Position numbers and translations under genes: made by a program. Positions 7,312 to 16,022 of a DNA stretch of 19,732 bases are shown here, piece after piece; position 1 is the first letter of the stretch; every line of letters begins with the position of its first letter. Source of the DNA: JBCDIQ01 sp039024295 (GTDB lineage: Bacteria; Bacteroidota; Bacteroidia; J057). Below the pieces are notes generated by a model, which saw only the letters and a program-made list of their open reading frames with translations, made no database searches and was not told the origin of the DNA. Where the stretch lies: NCBI GenBank assembly GCA_039024295.1, contig JBCDIQ010000060.1, forward strand, positions 1 to 19,732, written 5' to 3'.

Positions 7312-8316
7312 TTACCTTAAGCTTGATAGCTTTTCCATAAACACCTCTTTTTCATCAATGAAAAATGAAATGGAGTCAAAGGTTTTGTTGATGCCGTAGA
7401 CCTTATGCAAAGTCTGTTGGCTGCTCAGGTAGAGGGTGAGGTTATTCGAGTCAATTAATTCAAAAGGAGAAAGGAAAGTATGGCCTTTGTCAGGCCTAAC
7501 CTGGTCACCATAAGGTTCTATTTTTGCTATTGAGGAAAGAGGAATGGTAGCCTGGCACCCAAATCCATACCTTAGGATCAGTTTCTTCGATTCAGGGTCA
7601 ATCAAAATGGGCCTGCGATTCATGGACCTCAGAATGGCCATAACCTGCAGCATCGTGTACGTTCCCAATAGGCTCAGCGTCCAGGCAACTTCTGTCTGCC
7701 ATTTTGCTACCAGCACATGAACCACAAATGTTTCAAACACGAGAAGGAAAAGAAGGGCAGCCACAATCATTTTGATGCCACTCTTTTTGTAATATGTGAA
7801 TTCTACCCCTGTTTTCGTCTGTTTCTTCGGCCTGCTGAATAAATAGTACGCCACAGCAAGTTCGGTCGCTAACACCCTCCCGATGCGATTGGGAAAAACC
7901 TTCTGGCAAGCAGTCAACAATTTATCATAAAAATCAGCCTCTTGTACCTGTCTCAGGGATCGGTTTAACACCCACATGCTATACCCCACTTTTCCGATAA
8001 TTGCAGCCTCCAAAATAGGCAGACCAATGTAGGTCAACTTTGTCAGCGGTTGCTGGTGTTCAGCTGGGATAATCACATGTGCCAAGGCAATGCCCCCGAG
8101 CAGCACATAGATCAGTGAAAAATGGGGGATATTACTTTTCCTGATGGCGATGAAATACAGGAATGGAACCGTAATCAGGAGGTCAAGCAAAATGCCCCAA
8201 GACAATTGGCTTGGAGCAGCCTGAAAAACCGTTGTGGTAGGAAGGAATGCCAAAAACGAGATCACCAAAGGGAGCAATACAATTGCGACAGGCTTTAGCT
8301 GAATCGTTCTCGTCAT
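7312..8316 (-). CDS. Multi-pass membrane protein with PH-like C-terminal domain, function unknown
   Basis: 334 residues. Predicted membrane segments lie near 8-26, 38-58, 66-84, 95-116, 181-204 and 209-229, with a soluble loop of about 60 residues between the fourth and fifth. The C-terminal 100 residues (about 236-334) are beta-rich: ILIDPESKKLILRYG, IPLSSIAKIEPYG and LTLYLSSQ followed by a final helix. This is the pattern of small bacterial PH-like domains seen at the ends of membrane proteins. No catalytic motif was found and no gene name is recognised. The neighbour on the same strand (alpha/beta hydrolase) starts 67 bp downstream. Confidence 0.6.
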   Translation of the reverse strand: MTRTIQLKPVAIVLLPLVISFLAFLPTTTVFQAAPSQLSWGILLDLLITVPFLYFIAIRKSNIPHFSLIYVLLGGIALAHVIIPAEHQQPLTKLTYIGLPILEAAIIGKVGYSMWVLNRSLRQVQEADFYDKLLTACQKVFPNRIGRVLATELAVAYYLFSRPKKQTKTGVEFTYYKKSGIKMIVAALLFLLVFETFVVHVLVAKWQTEVAWTLSLLGTYTMLQVMAILRSMNRRPILIDPESKKLILRYGFGCQATIPLSSIAKIEPYGDQVRPDKGHTFLSPFELIDSNNLTLYLSSQQTLHKVYGINKTFDSISFFIDEKEVFMEKLSSLR

Positions 8317-8465
8317 ACGGGTGATTTAGGGTGAGAGGCTATAAATATACGCCATTCCCCACATTGCAATCAATTGTCCTATGCGAAGAAATGCAAGGAA
8401 AAGCTTCTTCAGCAAGTTGGGAAAACGGATCATTGAACCCCTCGAAGAGATCAAATGTCTGGTGG

Positions 8466-8573
8466 TTAATCAAGCGTGATCCTCACCACTGTTACCTCCC
8501 CCTCCTTCACTTGAATGGCTGCATCTTCAAAAGCAGGCGGATCACCGTACCGTTTTCCTACGCCTTCGTCAAC
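8466..8573 (-). pseudogene. 35-codon coding-like tail without a start
   Basis: Reading the minus strand after the metallophosphoesterase gene, in a different frame, there is an open stretch of 35 codons ending at TAA 8466-8468. The last part reads FEDAAIQVKEGEVTVVRI plus three residues, which looks like the closing beta-strands of a protein. The frame is closed upstream by a TGA inside the metallophosphoesterase gene and has no plausible start, so if it is not chance it is the leftover 3' end of a deleted gene. A stem (GTGGT 8462-8466 with ACCAC 8485-8489, plus ATCA/TGAT inside) sits at its end. This is a by-eye impression, and a 35-codon open stretch is common by chance. Confidence 0.25.
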
Positions 8574-9802
8574 TCAAACACGGTAATCTCGGGATAGATC
8601 CCCACCCGGCCAGAAAAGCCGATAAAGCCAAAGCCTCGGTTGACGTAGAGGTATTGTTCCCCTTTTTCGTAGAGGCCTGCCCATTGTTTATACACATACT
8701 GGACCGGGCTCCATTTGAAGCCGGGAATTTCCACGCCAAATTGCATGCCGTGGGTGTGGCCGGAGAACATCGCATTGATATCGGGATATTCAGGGCGTAC
8801 TTGGGCATCCCAATGAGAAGGGTCATGGGAAAGTAGGAGTTTCACACGGGCGTTCTCGGTACCTTGAACCGCTTCTGCCATGCGACCATATTTAGGAAAA
8901 CGGGCCTTGGCACCCCAGTTCTCCACGCCGATGATCGCCAATTCATCTTCCCCTCGTTTTACCAGATGATTTTGGTTTTTGAGCAGGTTCCAGCCCAGTT
9001 CTCCGTGCTTGTCAAGCACCTTCTGGAAGTGGGCGGCCTTTTCTGCGGGACTGTCCCAAGGCAGGTAATCGCCATAATCGTGGTTCCCCAGCACTGAAAA
9101 AACACCTTCCTTAGCCGTAAGTTGGCTGTAAATGTCTTCAAATCCCTGGACCTCATCGATATGATTGTTGACCAAATCACCTGTGAAGAAGATCGCATCT
9201 GATTGCTGGGCATTCACCAAGTTGATACCGCGTTGGACGGCTTCTTTATTGTCGAAACTGCCCGTGTGGATGTCCGATATCTGGGTGATGGTAAATCCTT
9301 CAAAGGCGGCAGGCAGGTCTTTGATGGCCAATTGTACTTTGCGAACGGTGTAATCATACTTTCCTTTTACAATGCCATACACCATGGCCCCAAAAGGAAT
9401 ACTTGCCAGCGCAAGGGCACTTTTACTCAGGAATTGCGCCCGACTAATGTTGGTACCATTGGGATCAATGGGCGATTGAGGTCCCGAGAGTTTCATCCAT
9501 GCCCAACGAACCAGCCTCGTCCCATCTTCGGCCAGTAGAATGATGGCAATGATGAGTTTCGGTAGAAACAGGGCAAACAGCAGGCTGGAAAACAGATATG
9601 CTGCACTCCTTGGCATTACCAAGCCAGAGCGATAGGCGACAAAAAAGGCAATAAAGCCGCCGTATAGCGCAAAATGTGTCCAGGTGTAGGCCTTCTTTAG
9701 CCATCTAACTTCCGGAAAAGCTGTTCTAAGGGCCTGCAATGCATAATAATCCACCAGGGCGATAAGCCCGATGAATAGTGCGAAAAAGAGGAATGACCGC
9801 AT
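8558..9802 (-). CDS. Membrane-anchored metallophosphoesterase (YaeI/LpxG-like)
   Basis: 414 residues. Three hydrophobic helices (about 3-23, 41-58, 66-91) are followed by a charged stretch, then a fourth hydrophobic segment (about 127-145) preceded by SRAQFLSK. The metal site is complete: DIH (177-179), GDL (208-210), GNHD (239-242), His326 in LLSHDP and GHTHG (348-352). This is the calcineurin-like family to which YaeI and the lipid A precursor hydrolase LpxG belong; members of this branch cleave phosphodiester or pyrophosphate bonds of membrane lipids or nucleotides, and the substrate here is not known. The catalytic domain should face the periplasm if the fourth segment crosses the membrane. 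mqnD ends 54 bp upstream on the same strand, so the two may be co-transcribed. Confidence 0.8.
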   Translation of the reverse strand: MRSFLFFALFIGLIALVDYYALQALRTAFPEVRWLKKAYTWTHFALYGGFIAFFVAYRSGLVMPRSAAYLFSSLLFALFLPKLIIAIILLAEDGTRLVRWAWMKLSGPQSPIDPNGTNISRAQFLSKSALALASIPFGAMVYGIVKGKYDYTVRKVQLAIKDLPAAFEGFTITQISDIHTGSFDNKEAVQRGINLVNAQQSDAIFFTGDLVNNHIDEVQGFEDIYSQLTAKEGVFSVLGNHDYGDYLPWDSPAEKAAHFQKVLDKHGELGWNLLKNQNHLVKRGEDELAIIGVENWGAKARFPKYGRMAEAVQGTENARVKLLLSHDPSHWDAQVRPEYPDINAMFSGHTHGMQFGVEIPGFKWSPVQYVYKQWAGLYEKGEQYLYVNRGFGFIGFSGRVGIYPEITVFELTKA

Positions 9803-9856
9803 GAAATAGGAAGTATGTTGGTTGTGAGGGGGTAAAGGTCGTTTTGCTTAACGGAT

Positions 9857-10681
9857 TCAGCTATAATTGGTTTGGGCATACAGCCCCATTTTTTTTCCGG
9901 TATCCAGCAGGGTGGCTACCGCCTGCTTCCCAACGGGTCCCAATTCGACAGAATATTGGTTTACATACAGGTCAATATGGGCCTTCATTACTGTATCCTC
10001 CATTTCCTGAGCATGGGAGCGAACGTAAGCCTGAGAATCGGTGGGGTGCTTAAACGCATGGACCACGCTTTGGCGCATGAGTTCATTGAGATGGGCAATA
10101 CGTGCTGCTCCGAGTCGTTTATGCGCCAGAATTGCCCCAAGCGGAATCGGCAGGGAGGTTTGGGCTTCCCAATATTCCCCCAGGTCCTGAATCAGCCGAA
10201 GACCATGGTTCTGGTAGGTAAACCGATTTTCATGAATGATCACGCCAGCAGCAATTTCTCCACTGACCAAGGCAGGCATGATTTCATGGAAGATGTATTC
10301 CTTCTTGTGGGTGAGCTGAGGCGCGAAATATCCTAGCAAGAGGTTGGCAGTGGTATTGGCACCTGGAATCCCTACCGGAAGGTTCTTTTCGATAATTTCT
10401 GCTACCGAGATGTCATCTTTGCTAATGAGCAAGGGACCGCAATTATGCCCTAACGCGCTGCCTGAATCCAGCAACTGGTAGGTATCTCTCAAATGGCCAT
10501 AGGTGTTATAGGACACCTTTACCATGTCCAATTCCTCCTTCATCGCCAATTGGTTCAGGTGGAAAATATCCGCCAAATGGGGCTCAAATTCGAGGTCTTC
10601 CGTAGGAATTCGCCCATGTACCAGTGCATCAAACATGAACGTGTCATTGGGGCAGGTGCTAAATCCGAGTTTTATCTTCAT
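9857..10681 (-). CDS. mqnD: 1,4-dihydroxy-6-naphthoate synthase (menaquinone, futalosine pathway)
   Basis: 274 residues, close to the usual length of MqnD. It starts MKIKLGFSTCPNDTFMF, the signature opening of the family, and continues with MVKVSYNTYGHL and ALGHNCGPLLIS, parts of the two-lobed periplasmic-binding-protein-like fold. GVIIHENRFTY and the SLPIPLGAILA stretch lie in the second lobe. MqnD converts cyclic dehypoxanthinylfutalosine to 1,4-dihydroxy-6-naphthoate in the cytoplasm, so the organism probably makes menaquinone by the futalosine route. No other mqn gene is in the window. It is divergent from the phosphodiesterase gene across a 49-bp gap that holds a 6-bp inverted repeat. 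MqnA is the related alternative, but the opening motif favours MqnD. Confidence 0.92.
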   Translation of the reverse strand: MKIKLGFSTCPNDTFMFDALVHGRIPTEDLEFEPHLADIFHLNQLAMKEELDMVKVSYNTYGHLRDTYQLLDSGSALGHNCGPLLISKDDISVAEIIEKNLPVGIPGANTTANLLLGYFAPQLTHKKEYIFHEIMPALVSGEIAAGVIIHENRFTYQNHGLRLIQDLGEYWEAQTSLPIPLGAILAHKRLGAARIAHLNELMRQSVVHAFKHPTDSQAYVRSHAQEMEDTVMKAHIDLYVNQYSVELGPVGKQAVATLLDTGKKMGLYAQTNYS

Positions 10682-10687
10682 TTCTAC

Positions 10688-10708
10688 TCCAAAGAAATAT
10701 AATTTGGA
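10688..10708. promoter_or_regulatory. Inverted repeat in the mqnD/phosphodiesterase divergent gap
   Basis: TCCAAA (10688-10693) and TTTGGA (10703-10708) are a perfect 6-bp inverted repeat with a 9-nt AT-rich spacer. It is placed centrally in the 49-bp gap between two divergent start codons, where it could act as an operator for both genes. No regulator was identified. Confidence 0.3.
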
Positions 10709-10730
10709 ACAATCCTATTGCTTGTCCTTT

Positions 10731-11534
10731 ATGAAACTGGTATCCATAACGATTTTTGTCAGCATTTGGTTAACCTCCTTCTCGCTCATGGCACAGACTG
10801 TCGTAATCGCCCATCGGGGTGCGTCTGGAACCGCTCCCGAAAATACCCTTTCTGCAGTGAAACGCGCCCTGGAAATGGGAGCGGATCAAATTGAAATTGA
10901 TGTACACCTTTCCAAGGATGGTGAAGTGATCGTGATCCATGACCCTACCCTGGAACGTACCACCACCGGGACGGGCACCGTGGAAGAACACACCCTTCAG
11001 GAGCTAAAAAAACTGGATGCTGGCACTTGGTTTTCAGAGAAATTCACAGGGGAACCCATCCCTACCTTAGAAGAAGTGCTGGACATGATTGATGGAAAGG
11101 CAGTTTTGCTCATCGAGATCAAGCACGGCAAGCAGCATTTGTATGAAGGCATTTCCCAAAAGGTAATTGAGCGGGTGCGGAAAAAAAAGGCAGCATCCTG
11201 GGTGATTATCCAAAGCTTCGAGACGGAAGTCGTGGAGGAATGCATTGAGCTAGCCCCTGACCTGGAGGTCCACAAACTCATTGTGACAAATATCCCCCTG
11301 TTACCGCTTTATACTGATGGGAAACTCCGGTTTGGCAGCCCCTTTTCTTTTAAAGGGATCAAAGGACTGAATCCTTACCACAAGACCTTAAGCAAACGGT
11401 TCGTTCGGAAGGCCCACAAAAAGGGCTGGAAGGTATTTACCTACACCGTCAATGAAGAAAAAGCGATCCAAAGATGCCGTGAACTAGGCGTAGATGGGAT
11501 CATCACGAATTTTCCTGAGCGGGTGAAGCGGTGA
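10731..11534 (+). CDS. Exported glycerophosphodiester phosphodiesterase
   Basis: 267 residues from the ATG at 10731. Residues 1-21 are a signal peptide (hydrophobic core, then LMA before QTVV). The frame is open upstream to 10524, but that part is antisense to mqnD and would bury the signal peptide, so the internal start is preferred. GDPD motifs follow in order: AHRGASGTAPENT (27-39) with His28-Arg29 and Glu37, EIDVHLSKDGE (55-65) with metal ligands Glu55 and Asp57, His70 in VIHDPTLERT, and LLIEIKHG near 120. The C-terminal strand-helix KGWKVFTYTVNEE and LGVDGIITNFP are typical of the TIM barrel. The enzyme releases glycerol-3-phosphate from glycerophosphodiesters, here in the periplasm. It abuts the converging crtZ with no intervening base. 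Confidence 0.9.
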   Translation: MKLVSITIFVSIWLTSFSLMAQTVVIAHRGASGTAPENTLSAVKRALEMGADQIEIDVHLSKDGEVIVIHDPTLERTTTGTGTVEEHTLQELKKLDAGTWFSEKFTGEPIPTLEEVLDMIDGKAVLLIEIKHGKQHLYEGISQKVIERVRKKKAASWVIIQSFETEVVEECIELAPDLEVHKLIVTNIPLLPLYTDGKLRFGSPFSFKGIKGLNPYHKTLSKRFVRKAHKKGWKVFTYTVNEEKAIQRCRELGVDGIITNFPERVKR

Positions 11535-11984
11535 TTACTTCCGAAAATACTTCATTGGCACCACCAGCATCCCAAAATTCTCACTGTCCTTCCGGTGGCG
11601 GTTTTTGTGATGGATTTTATGAGCACGACGCACGCCTCTCGCATAGGAGTTGTCAATATTTCTCAGCCACTTGATTCTTTGGTGAATAAAGATGTCATGG
11701 ACGATAAAATAAACCGTCCCATAGGCCGCAATCCCAATTCCTATTGGCGCACATGCCCAATACACCTCTGGATCAGGCAGAATAATGAGCGCAGCACTCA
11801 GCAATCCATAAAATAGGAAAAATACGTCATTTCGTTCCCACCAATGGTCGTGATCTTTTTGGTGATGGTCACGGTGAAGGTTCCACAGGATGCCGTGCAT
11901 CACATATTTGTGGATAAACCAGGCCATGAATTCCATGAAAAAGAAAGTTGCGAGAAAAACCCCAGATTTTGCCAGCATATACAA
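11535..11984 (-). CDS. crtZ: Beta-carotene hydroxylase (fatty acid hydroxylase superfamily)
   Basis: 149 residues, a small integral membrane di-iron hydroxylase. The histidine boxes are all present: HKYVMH (25-30), HRDHH (37-41), HDIFIH (96-101) and HKIHH (122-126). The segment FMAWFIHKYVMHG and the later GTVYFIVHDIFIHQR are close to the CrtZ pattern, and the length is that of bacterial CrtZ rather than of longer sterol desaturases. CrtZ adds 3-hydroxyl groups to the beta-ionone rings of beta-carotene to give zeaxanthin in the cell membrane. No other carotenoid gene is in the window. ATG codons at residues 1 and 3 are both possible starts. Confidence 0.85.
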   Translation of the reverse strand: MYMLAKSGVFLATFFFMEFMAWFIHKYVMHGILWNLHRDHHQKDHDHWWERNDVFFLFYGLLSAALIILPDPEVYWACAPIGIGIAAYGTVYFIVHDIFIHQRIKWLRNIDNSYARGVRRAHKIHHKNRHRKDSENFGMLVVPMKYFRK

Positions 11985-12001
11985 GGTGACGAATTACGAT
12001 T

Positions 12002-12056
12002 GAACAACTGTAAACTTCCCAGTGAAGAAGATAACTGAAATGTACTACAGTTGTTC
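12002..12056. repeat. 55-bp element bounded by a perfect 11-bp inverted repeat
   Basis: GAACAACTGTA (12002-12012) is the exact reverse complement of TACAGTTGTTC (12046-12056). The 33-nt interior contains a small CTTC/GAAG stem (12015-12018 with 12024-12027). It lies between the stop of the large T9SS gene and the start of crtZ, both on the minus strand. No T-run follows on either strand, so a standard terminator is unlikely. Confidence 0.6.
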
Positions 12057-12084
12057 TACATCCACAATCTGAATGACGTGATTA

Positions 12085-15000
12085 TCACCTGATGATGGTA
12101 ATGGTACCTTCCTCCGATTTCTCTAATCCATTTCTGCCCAAAGCTTTAAGTCGGTATACATACACGCCCTCCGGTACGGCCCGTCCCTGAAAAGTGCCAT
12201 CCCAACTGAAATTTGGGTTATCTGTGAAGAAAATCCGCCTTCCCCAGCGATTAAAGATACTTAGGTCAATCGATTGTAACCCATACGAAGGCATCAACAG
12301 GAAATCGTTGGCGCCATCGCCATTGGGGGAGAAGGCTGTCGGCATGAGGTAATGTTGCAGGTCAACAAAAAACGTATAGCTCGTCCTGTCAGAACAACCC
12401 AGGAAGTTGGTCGCTACAAGTGTTACGGTGTAGGTTCCAGAATCACTATATCCCCGATAAGGATTCACATCCCGTACGGAAGGAGACCCATCACCGAAGT
12501 TCCATTCATAGGTTTGGGCAAATTGAGAGGTGTTCTCAAATTGAATCCGTACGGGCGCATAGAAGGGCGTTCTGCTCAGGCTAAAAGCAGCAATCGGATT
12601 TTTCACGATCTCCACCGTAAAAAACTCCGGCCCTACTTCGCAAGGCCCATTGGTCCCAGTTACACTATAGGTAGTCGTTTCCGAGGGTCTTACCGAAATG
12701 GTACGCGACTGCTCCCCTGTACTCCATAGCACCTGAGCGGAGGTATTCACAGAAAGTTCCACAGATTGCCCTTCGCATACAGGGCCGCCACCGGTGATAT
12801 TCAGGTTGGGAGGCTGAAATACATCGACAAATTGCTGCACCCGGGTATCTGGGCAAGGAGCAGGATTGGGTATCAATAACTCAATGGTCTGGTCTTCCGT
12901 GGGACGAATCCTGAGAAAGGGCGAAGTTTCCCCTGTGTTCCATGAAAAAATAGGCGCATCTGTCACTGCACGAAAGACCAGTGGATCTCCTGCGCAAGAC
13001 CGGGTCGGTCCCTGGATAGATGCCGTAAAAGCAGGAATTACATTTATCCTTCGGGTAAGGGTATCCGTGCACAAACTGTCCTTGTTACCAATCAGCAGGA
13101 GCACAGTCGTATCTTCCGGTGCAAAGGAGATACTGGGATTATCCGCATCCAGGCTTGTAACCGGAGTGGCAAGCCAGGTAAATGTTTGGGCACCAGAAGC
13201 GTTTGCGGCCACTTCTTCCCCCCTGCAAATGGTGGTATCTTTGGGCAGGTCTACCTGAAGGGAAACGTTTTGTGAAACTGAAACTCGAATAGAATCCCGG
13301 CTGTTGCAGCCGGCCGGGTTTTCTGCATTCAGGTAGTAAGTGATAGAAGAAGTTGGATAGGCCAATGTCTGAACAGAGTCCAGCTCATCGAGTCCAGGGG
13401 CGGGGTCCCAGAAAATGTCTGGCCCGGAAGCCGATGCAGCCAGGAGCACCGTGTCTCCCTGGCAAATGGTGGTGTCTCCACCCGCTGCTGTTTCCGCAGG
13501 ATCATACACTGTGATGGTTGCGGTAAGGGTGTCAGAAAAGTTGCAGCTGGTGGTATCTTCCAGCACCAGGGTTACTTCGTAAACCCCTCCCCGTGTGAAC
13601 GTGTGTACAGGTTCACGCTGTCGCAGGGTGTCGCCATCTCCAAAATCCCAGAGGTAGCGGGTATTAGGCGTCCCCGTGCTGAAATTATTGAAATTCACCG
13701 TTAGCGGCGCACATCCCAGTTCCAGCAGGTCTCCAAGTGAGTCCTGGGGGATGAATTGTGCCTTCACACTGGGCAGCTGAAAATCTATTTTGAACAACAG
13801 CATGTTGCAGCCTCCCCCAGACTGATTGGTTCGACTGTAAGCCGTGGGCGTGGTAAAATACCCTGAAAGGCCATTGCAACTGGCACATACGGCCTGATAG
13901 ACCACGCCACGGGGGTCAAACCTGCTGGTTCCCCCGTCAACATGCTCACCTGATCCTAGACCACTGTTGTCCCCAAAATAGGTCGCAAATACCAAGCTGT
14001 CCATGTCGCGTTCATAGGCAGCCAGGTAGAAATAGGAGCCATCTGTACTGTCCTGCAATGCATCAGGCGTGAGGGGTAAAAATTGGGATTGGTTCCGCTG
14101 AAGGTTCCCCCATCCAGAAATGTAAATCCGGCCACATTCATCCACCAAAAAGGCGGTTGGGGAAATATCTGGTCCAGTATGTCCCCCAGATCCAACCAAT
14201 GTTGACCAGTACAAGGTTCTGAAGTCCGAGTTGAGCTTCATGATGAACTGGTGGCCATTGGGCACCCCATAAACGCCGCCTGCAATGGGGAAATTCCCAT
14301 AGGTCTGCCCGAACAGGTAGACATCTTCATTGTCATCGACTTCTACAAAATAGGATTGCTCATAATCAGGTGTTCCAAACAAGGTGCTCGAACGAATGCG
14401 CGAGGCAGCGAGGTCAATTCTGGCAACAAACGCGTCTACGTCTCCCTGGAAAGGAGTGCCCATTACCCCATTGGCAATGGGGAAGTTGGGGCTGGCAGTG
14501 CCTCCGGTTACATACAGGATATCTCTACCAGCTAAAGCGATTGAATAAGCCGCATCATCTTCCGGACCTCCGAAATAGGAAGACCACAGCAGTTGAGAGA
14601 GGTCTTTGTTGAACTTGGCGATACAGGCATCCTGTTTGCCTTGGAAGCTTTGCACGGGAAGGGTGGCAATCGGAAAATCCTGTGAACTCGTGACCGTGGC
14701 CAGGTAAATGCTGCCTTCATCATCTACCTGTACATCTCCCCTGGCATCATCCCCGTAGTTTTCCCGAAGGTTATTAAGCTCTCCATCTACATTTGTACCT
14801 CCTAAAAAGGTGCTCCCAATAAGTCGAGCACCATCCGGCGAAAACTTGGTTACATATATATCTCCAAATCCATTGTAGGTCGGGTCAAAGGCATTGGCGC
14901 TAACGGGAAAATTAGCCGATTCCGTGTAACCAAATACGATCAGCTCATCATTAGGGCTAACGATCAGGCTATGCGGCCGCTCCAGGGAATCTCCTCCGAG

Positions 15001-15963
15001 ATAGGTAGCAAACAGCTGTTGGCTTCCATCCGGGGTATACTTGGAGATCACGATATCGGTTGGCCCTTGACCGAAATTGGTCTGAAACGCTCCGGTGGTA
15101 ACCGGATAACTCGGGTTAAACACTACCCCTCCCCCATATGCATTCCCATCGTAATCGTAGGTTGCGGTGAATCCCCAATTGTCTCGTGTAGCACCGGAAT
15201 AGGTGCTAAAAATGACCAGAGGATCAATGACCAGAGGTGAATTCGTGTCATATCCTTCCGGGAATTCAAATCCCAGGTTCCCATCTTCATTGACCTGGAA
15301 TTGAGAAGGAACCTCGACTTTATTTCCATTAATGAGCTGATAAGCATATGGCTTCATTTCAATGAGTTTCCCGACAGAGGTAACCAACTCCAGGCCTCCA
15401 TCCTTCAAGGAAATCACCTCATCCAGACCCTCATATTCCCAGCGGATCACATCCGGGTTATTGCCCGGTGCTATCACCCAATCATATTTCAAATTTCCAC
15501 CCGCTTGGTATACTTTGAGGTCTATTCCCGGGTACATCTCATCGTACAGGACCCCTTCAAAAACAGGGACTTTTGTTACCCACTTTTTCCGGTCCTGCCC
15601 CTGAAAGTAATTGTGGTAGAGGTGCTTTTTTCGAATGCCTACGACTGATGGGGCAGGGTTGACCCCCAAAAAGTTTACGCGAAATGCGTGTCCCTTCATA
15701 TTGGCATTATGCTCAGAACCTTGATGGCTACATCCATGATGCAAACAGCTGGCATGTGGAGGGAATTGATACAAAGCATAGGTCCAACCTTGCGCCTCAA
15801 GATATAACTGGCTGTTTCCCTGCAAATAGCGAAAGGAAACAGCAGATGGCCACTGCCCTTGATTCATCACGAATCCCCCAGCACCCAATAAATGAGGACA
15901 CACAGTAACAAACCAAAACCCCAAAAAAGTCAATCGTAACATCCGATTCATAGAATAAGCCAT
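12085..15963 (-). CDS. T9SS type B surface protein with SBBP-like propeller, PKD and Ig-like domains
   Basis: 1292 residues. A signal segment (about 8-28) precedes FVMNQGQWPSAV, the opening of the DUF7948-type N-terminal domain found on similar Bacteroidota proteins (about 30-245). Residues about 250-730 contain beta-propeller repeats of SBBP style, with recurring blocks such as FATYLGGDS, STFLGGT, SSYFGG and STLFG followed by VTG or VFGYT and FPI. A PKD domain (736-820) contains YLWDFGDGD; Ig-like domains with Cys near the start of each follow (about 821-1120); a second PKD (1122-1200) has YEWNFGDGS. The tail (1206-1292) with PTAFSPNGDGANDFL, IFNRWG and WDGTFQG...PEGVYVYRL is the gliding-motility-type T9SS sorting domain. 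It is expected to cross the outer membrane by T9SS and stay on or leave the cell surface; an adhesin role is a guess. A second start at residue 5 is possible. Confidence 0.9.
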   Translation of the reverse strand: MAYSMNRMLRLTFLGFWFVTVCPHLLGAGGFVMNQGQWPSAVSFRYLQGNSQLYLEAQGWTYALYQFPPHASCLHHGCSHQGSEHNANMKGHAFRVNFLGVNPAPSVVGIRKKHLYHNYFQGQDRKKWVTKVPVFEGVLYDEMYPGIDLKVYQAGGNLKYDWVIAPGNNPDVIRWEYEGLDEVISLKDGGLELVTSVGKLIEMKPYAYQLINGNKVEVPSQFQVNEDGNLGFEFPEGYDTNSPLVIDPLVIFSTYSGATRDNWGFTATYDYDGNAYGGGVVFNPSYPVTTGAFQTNFGQGPTDIVISKYTPDGSQQLFATYLGGDSLERPHSLIVSPNDELIVFGYTESANFPVSANAFDPTYNGFGDIYVTKFSPDGARLIGSTFLGGTNVDGELNNLRENYGDDARGDVQVDDEGSIYLATVTSSQDFPIATLPVQSFQGKQDACIAKFNKDLSQLLWSSYFGGPEDDAAYSIALAGRDILYVTGGTASPNFPIANGVMGTPFQGDVDAFVARIDLAASRIRSSTLFGTPDYEQSYFVEVDDNEDVYLFGQTYGNFPIAGGVYGVPNGHQFIMKLNSDFRTLYWSTLVGSGGHTGPDISPTAFLVDECGRIYISGWGNLQRNQSQFLPLTPDALQDSTDGSYFYLAAYERDMDSLVFATYFGDNSGLGSGEHVDGGTSRFDPRGVVYQAVCASCNGLSGYFTTPTAYSRTNQSGGGCNMLLFKIDFQLPSVKAQFIPQDSLGDLLELGCAPLTVNFNNFSTGTPNTRYLWDFGDGDTLRQREPVHTFTRGGVYEVTLVLEDTTSCNFSDTLTATITVYDPAETAAGGDTTICQGDTVLLAASASGPDIFWDPAPGLDELDSVQTLAYPTSSITYYLNAENPAGCNSRDSIRVSVSQNVSLQVDLPKDTTICRGEEVAANASGAQTFTWLATPVTSLDADNPSISFAPEDTTVLLLIGNKDSLCTDTLTRRINVIPAFTASIQGPTRSCAGDPLVFRAVTDAPIFSWNTGETSPFLRIRPTEDQTIELLIPNPAPCPDTRVQQFVDVFQPPNLNITGGGPVCEGQSVELSVNTSAQVLWSTGEQSRTISVRPSETTTYSVTGTNGPCEVGPEFFTVEIVKNPIAAFSLSRTPFYAPVRIQFENTSQFAQTYEWNFGDGSPSVRDVNPYRGYSDSGTYTVTLVATNFLGCSDRTSYTFFVDLQHYLMPTAFSPNGDGANDFLLMPSYGLQSIDLSIFNRWGRRIFFTDNPNFSWDGTFQGRAVPEGVYVYRLKALGRNGLEKSEEGTITIIR

Positions 15964-16022
15964 TATGACTGCACAAAATACACAACGGCTTTTATATATG
16001 TGGTAAAAAAGGAGGAGCGGGG

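Noticed and set aside
10524..10730. In-frame upstream extension of the phosphodiesterase gene
   Set aside because: It is antisense to the 5' part of mqnD, reads as non-protein-like, and would place a clear signal peptide 70 residues inside the protein.
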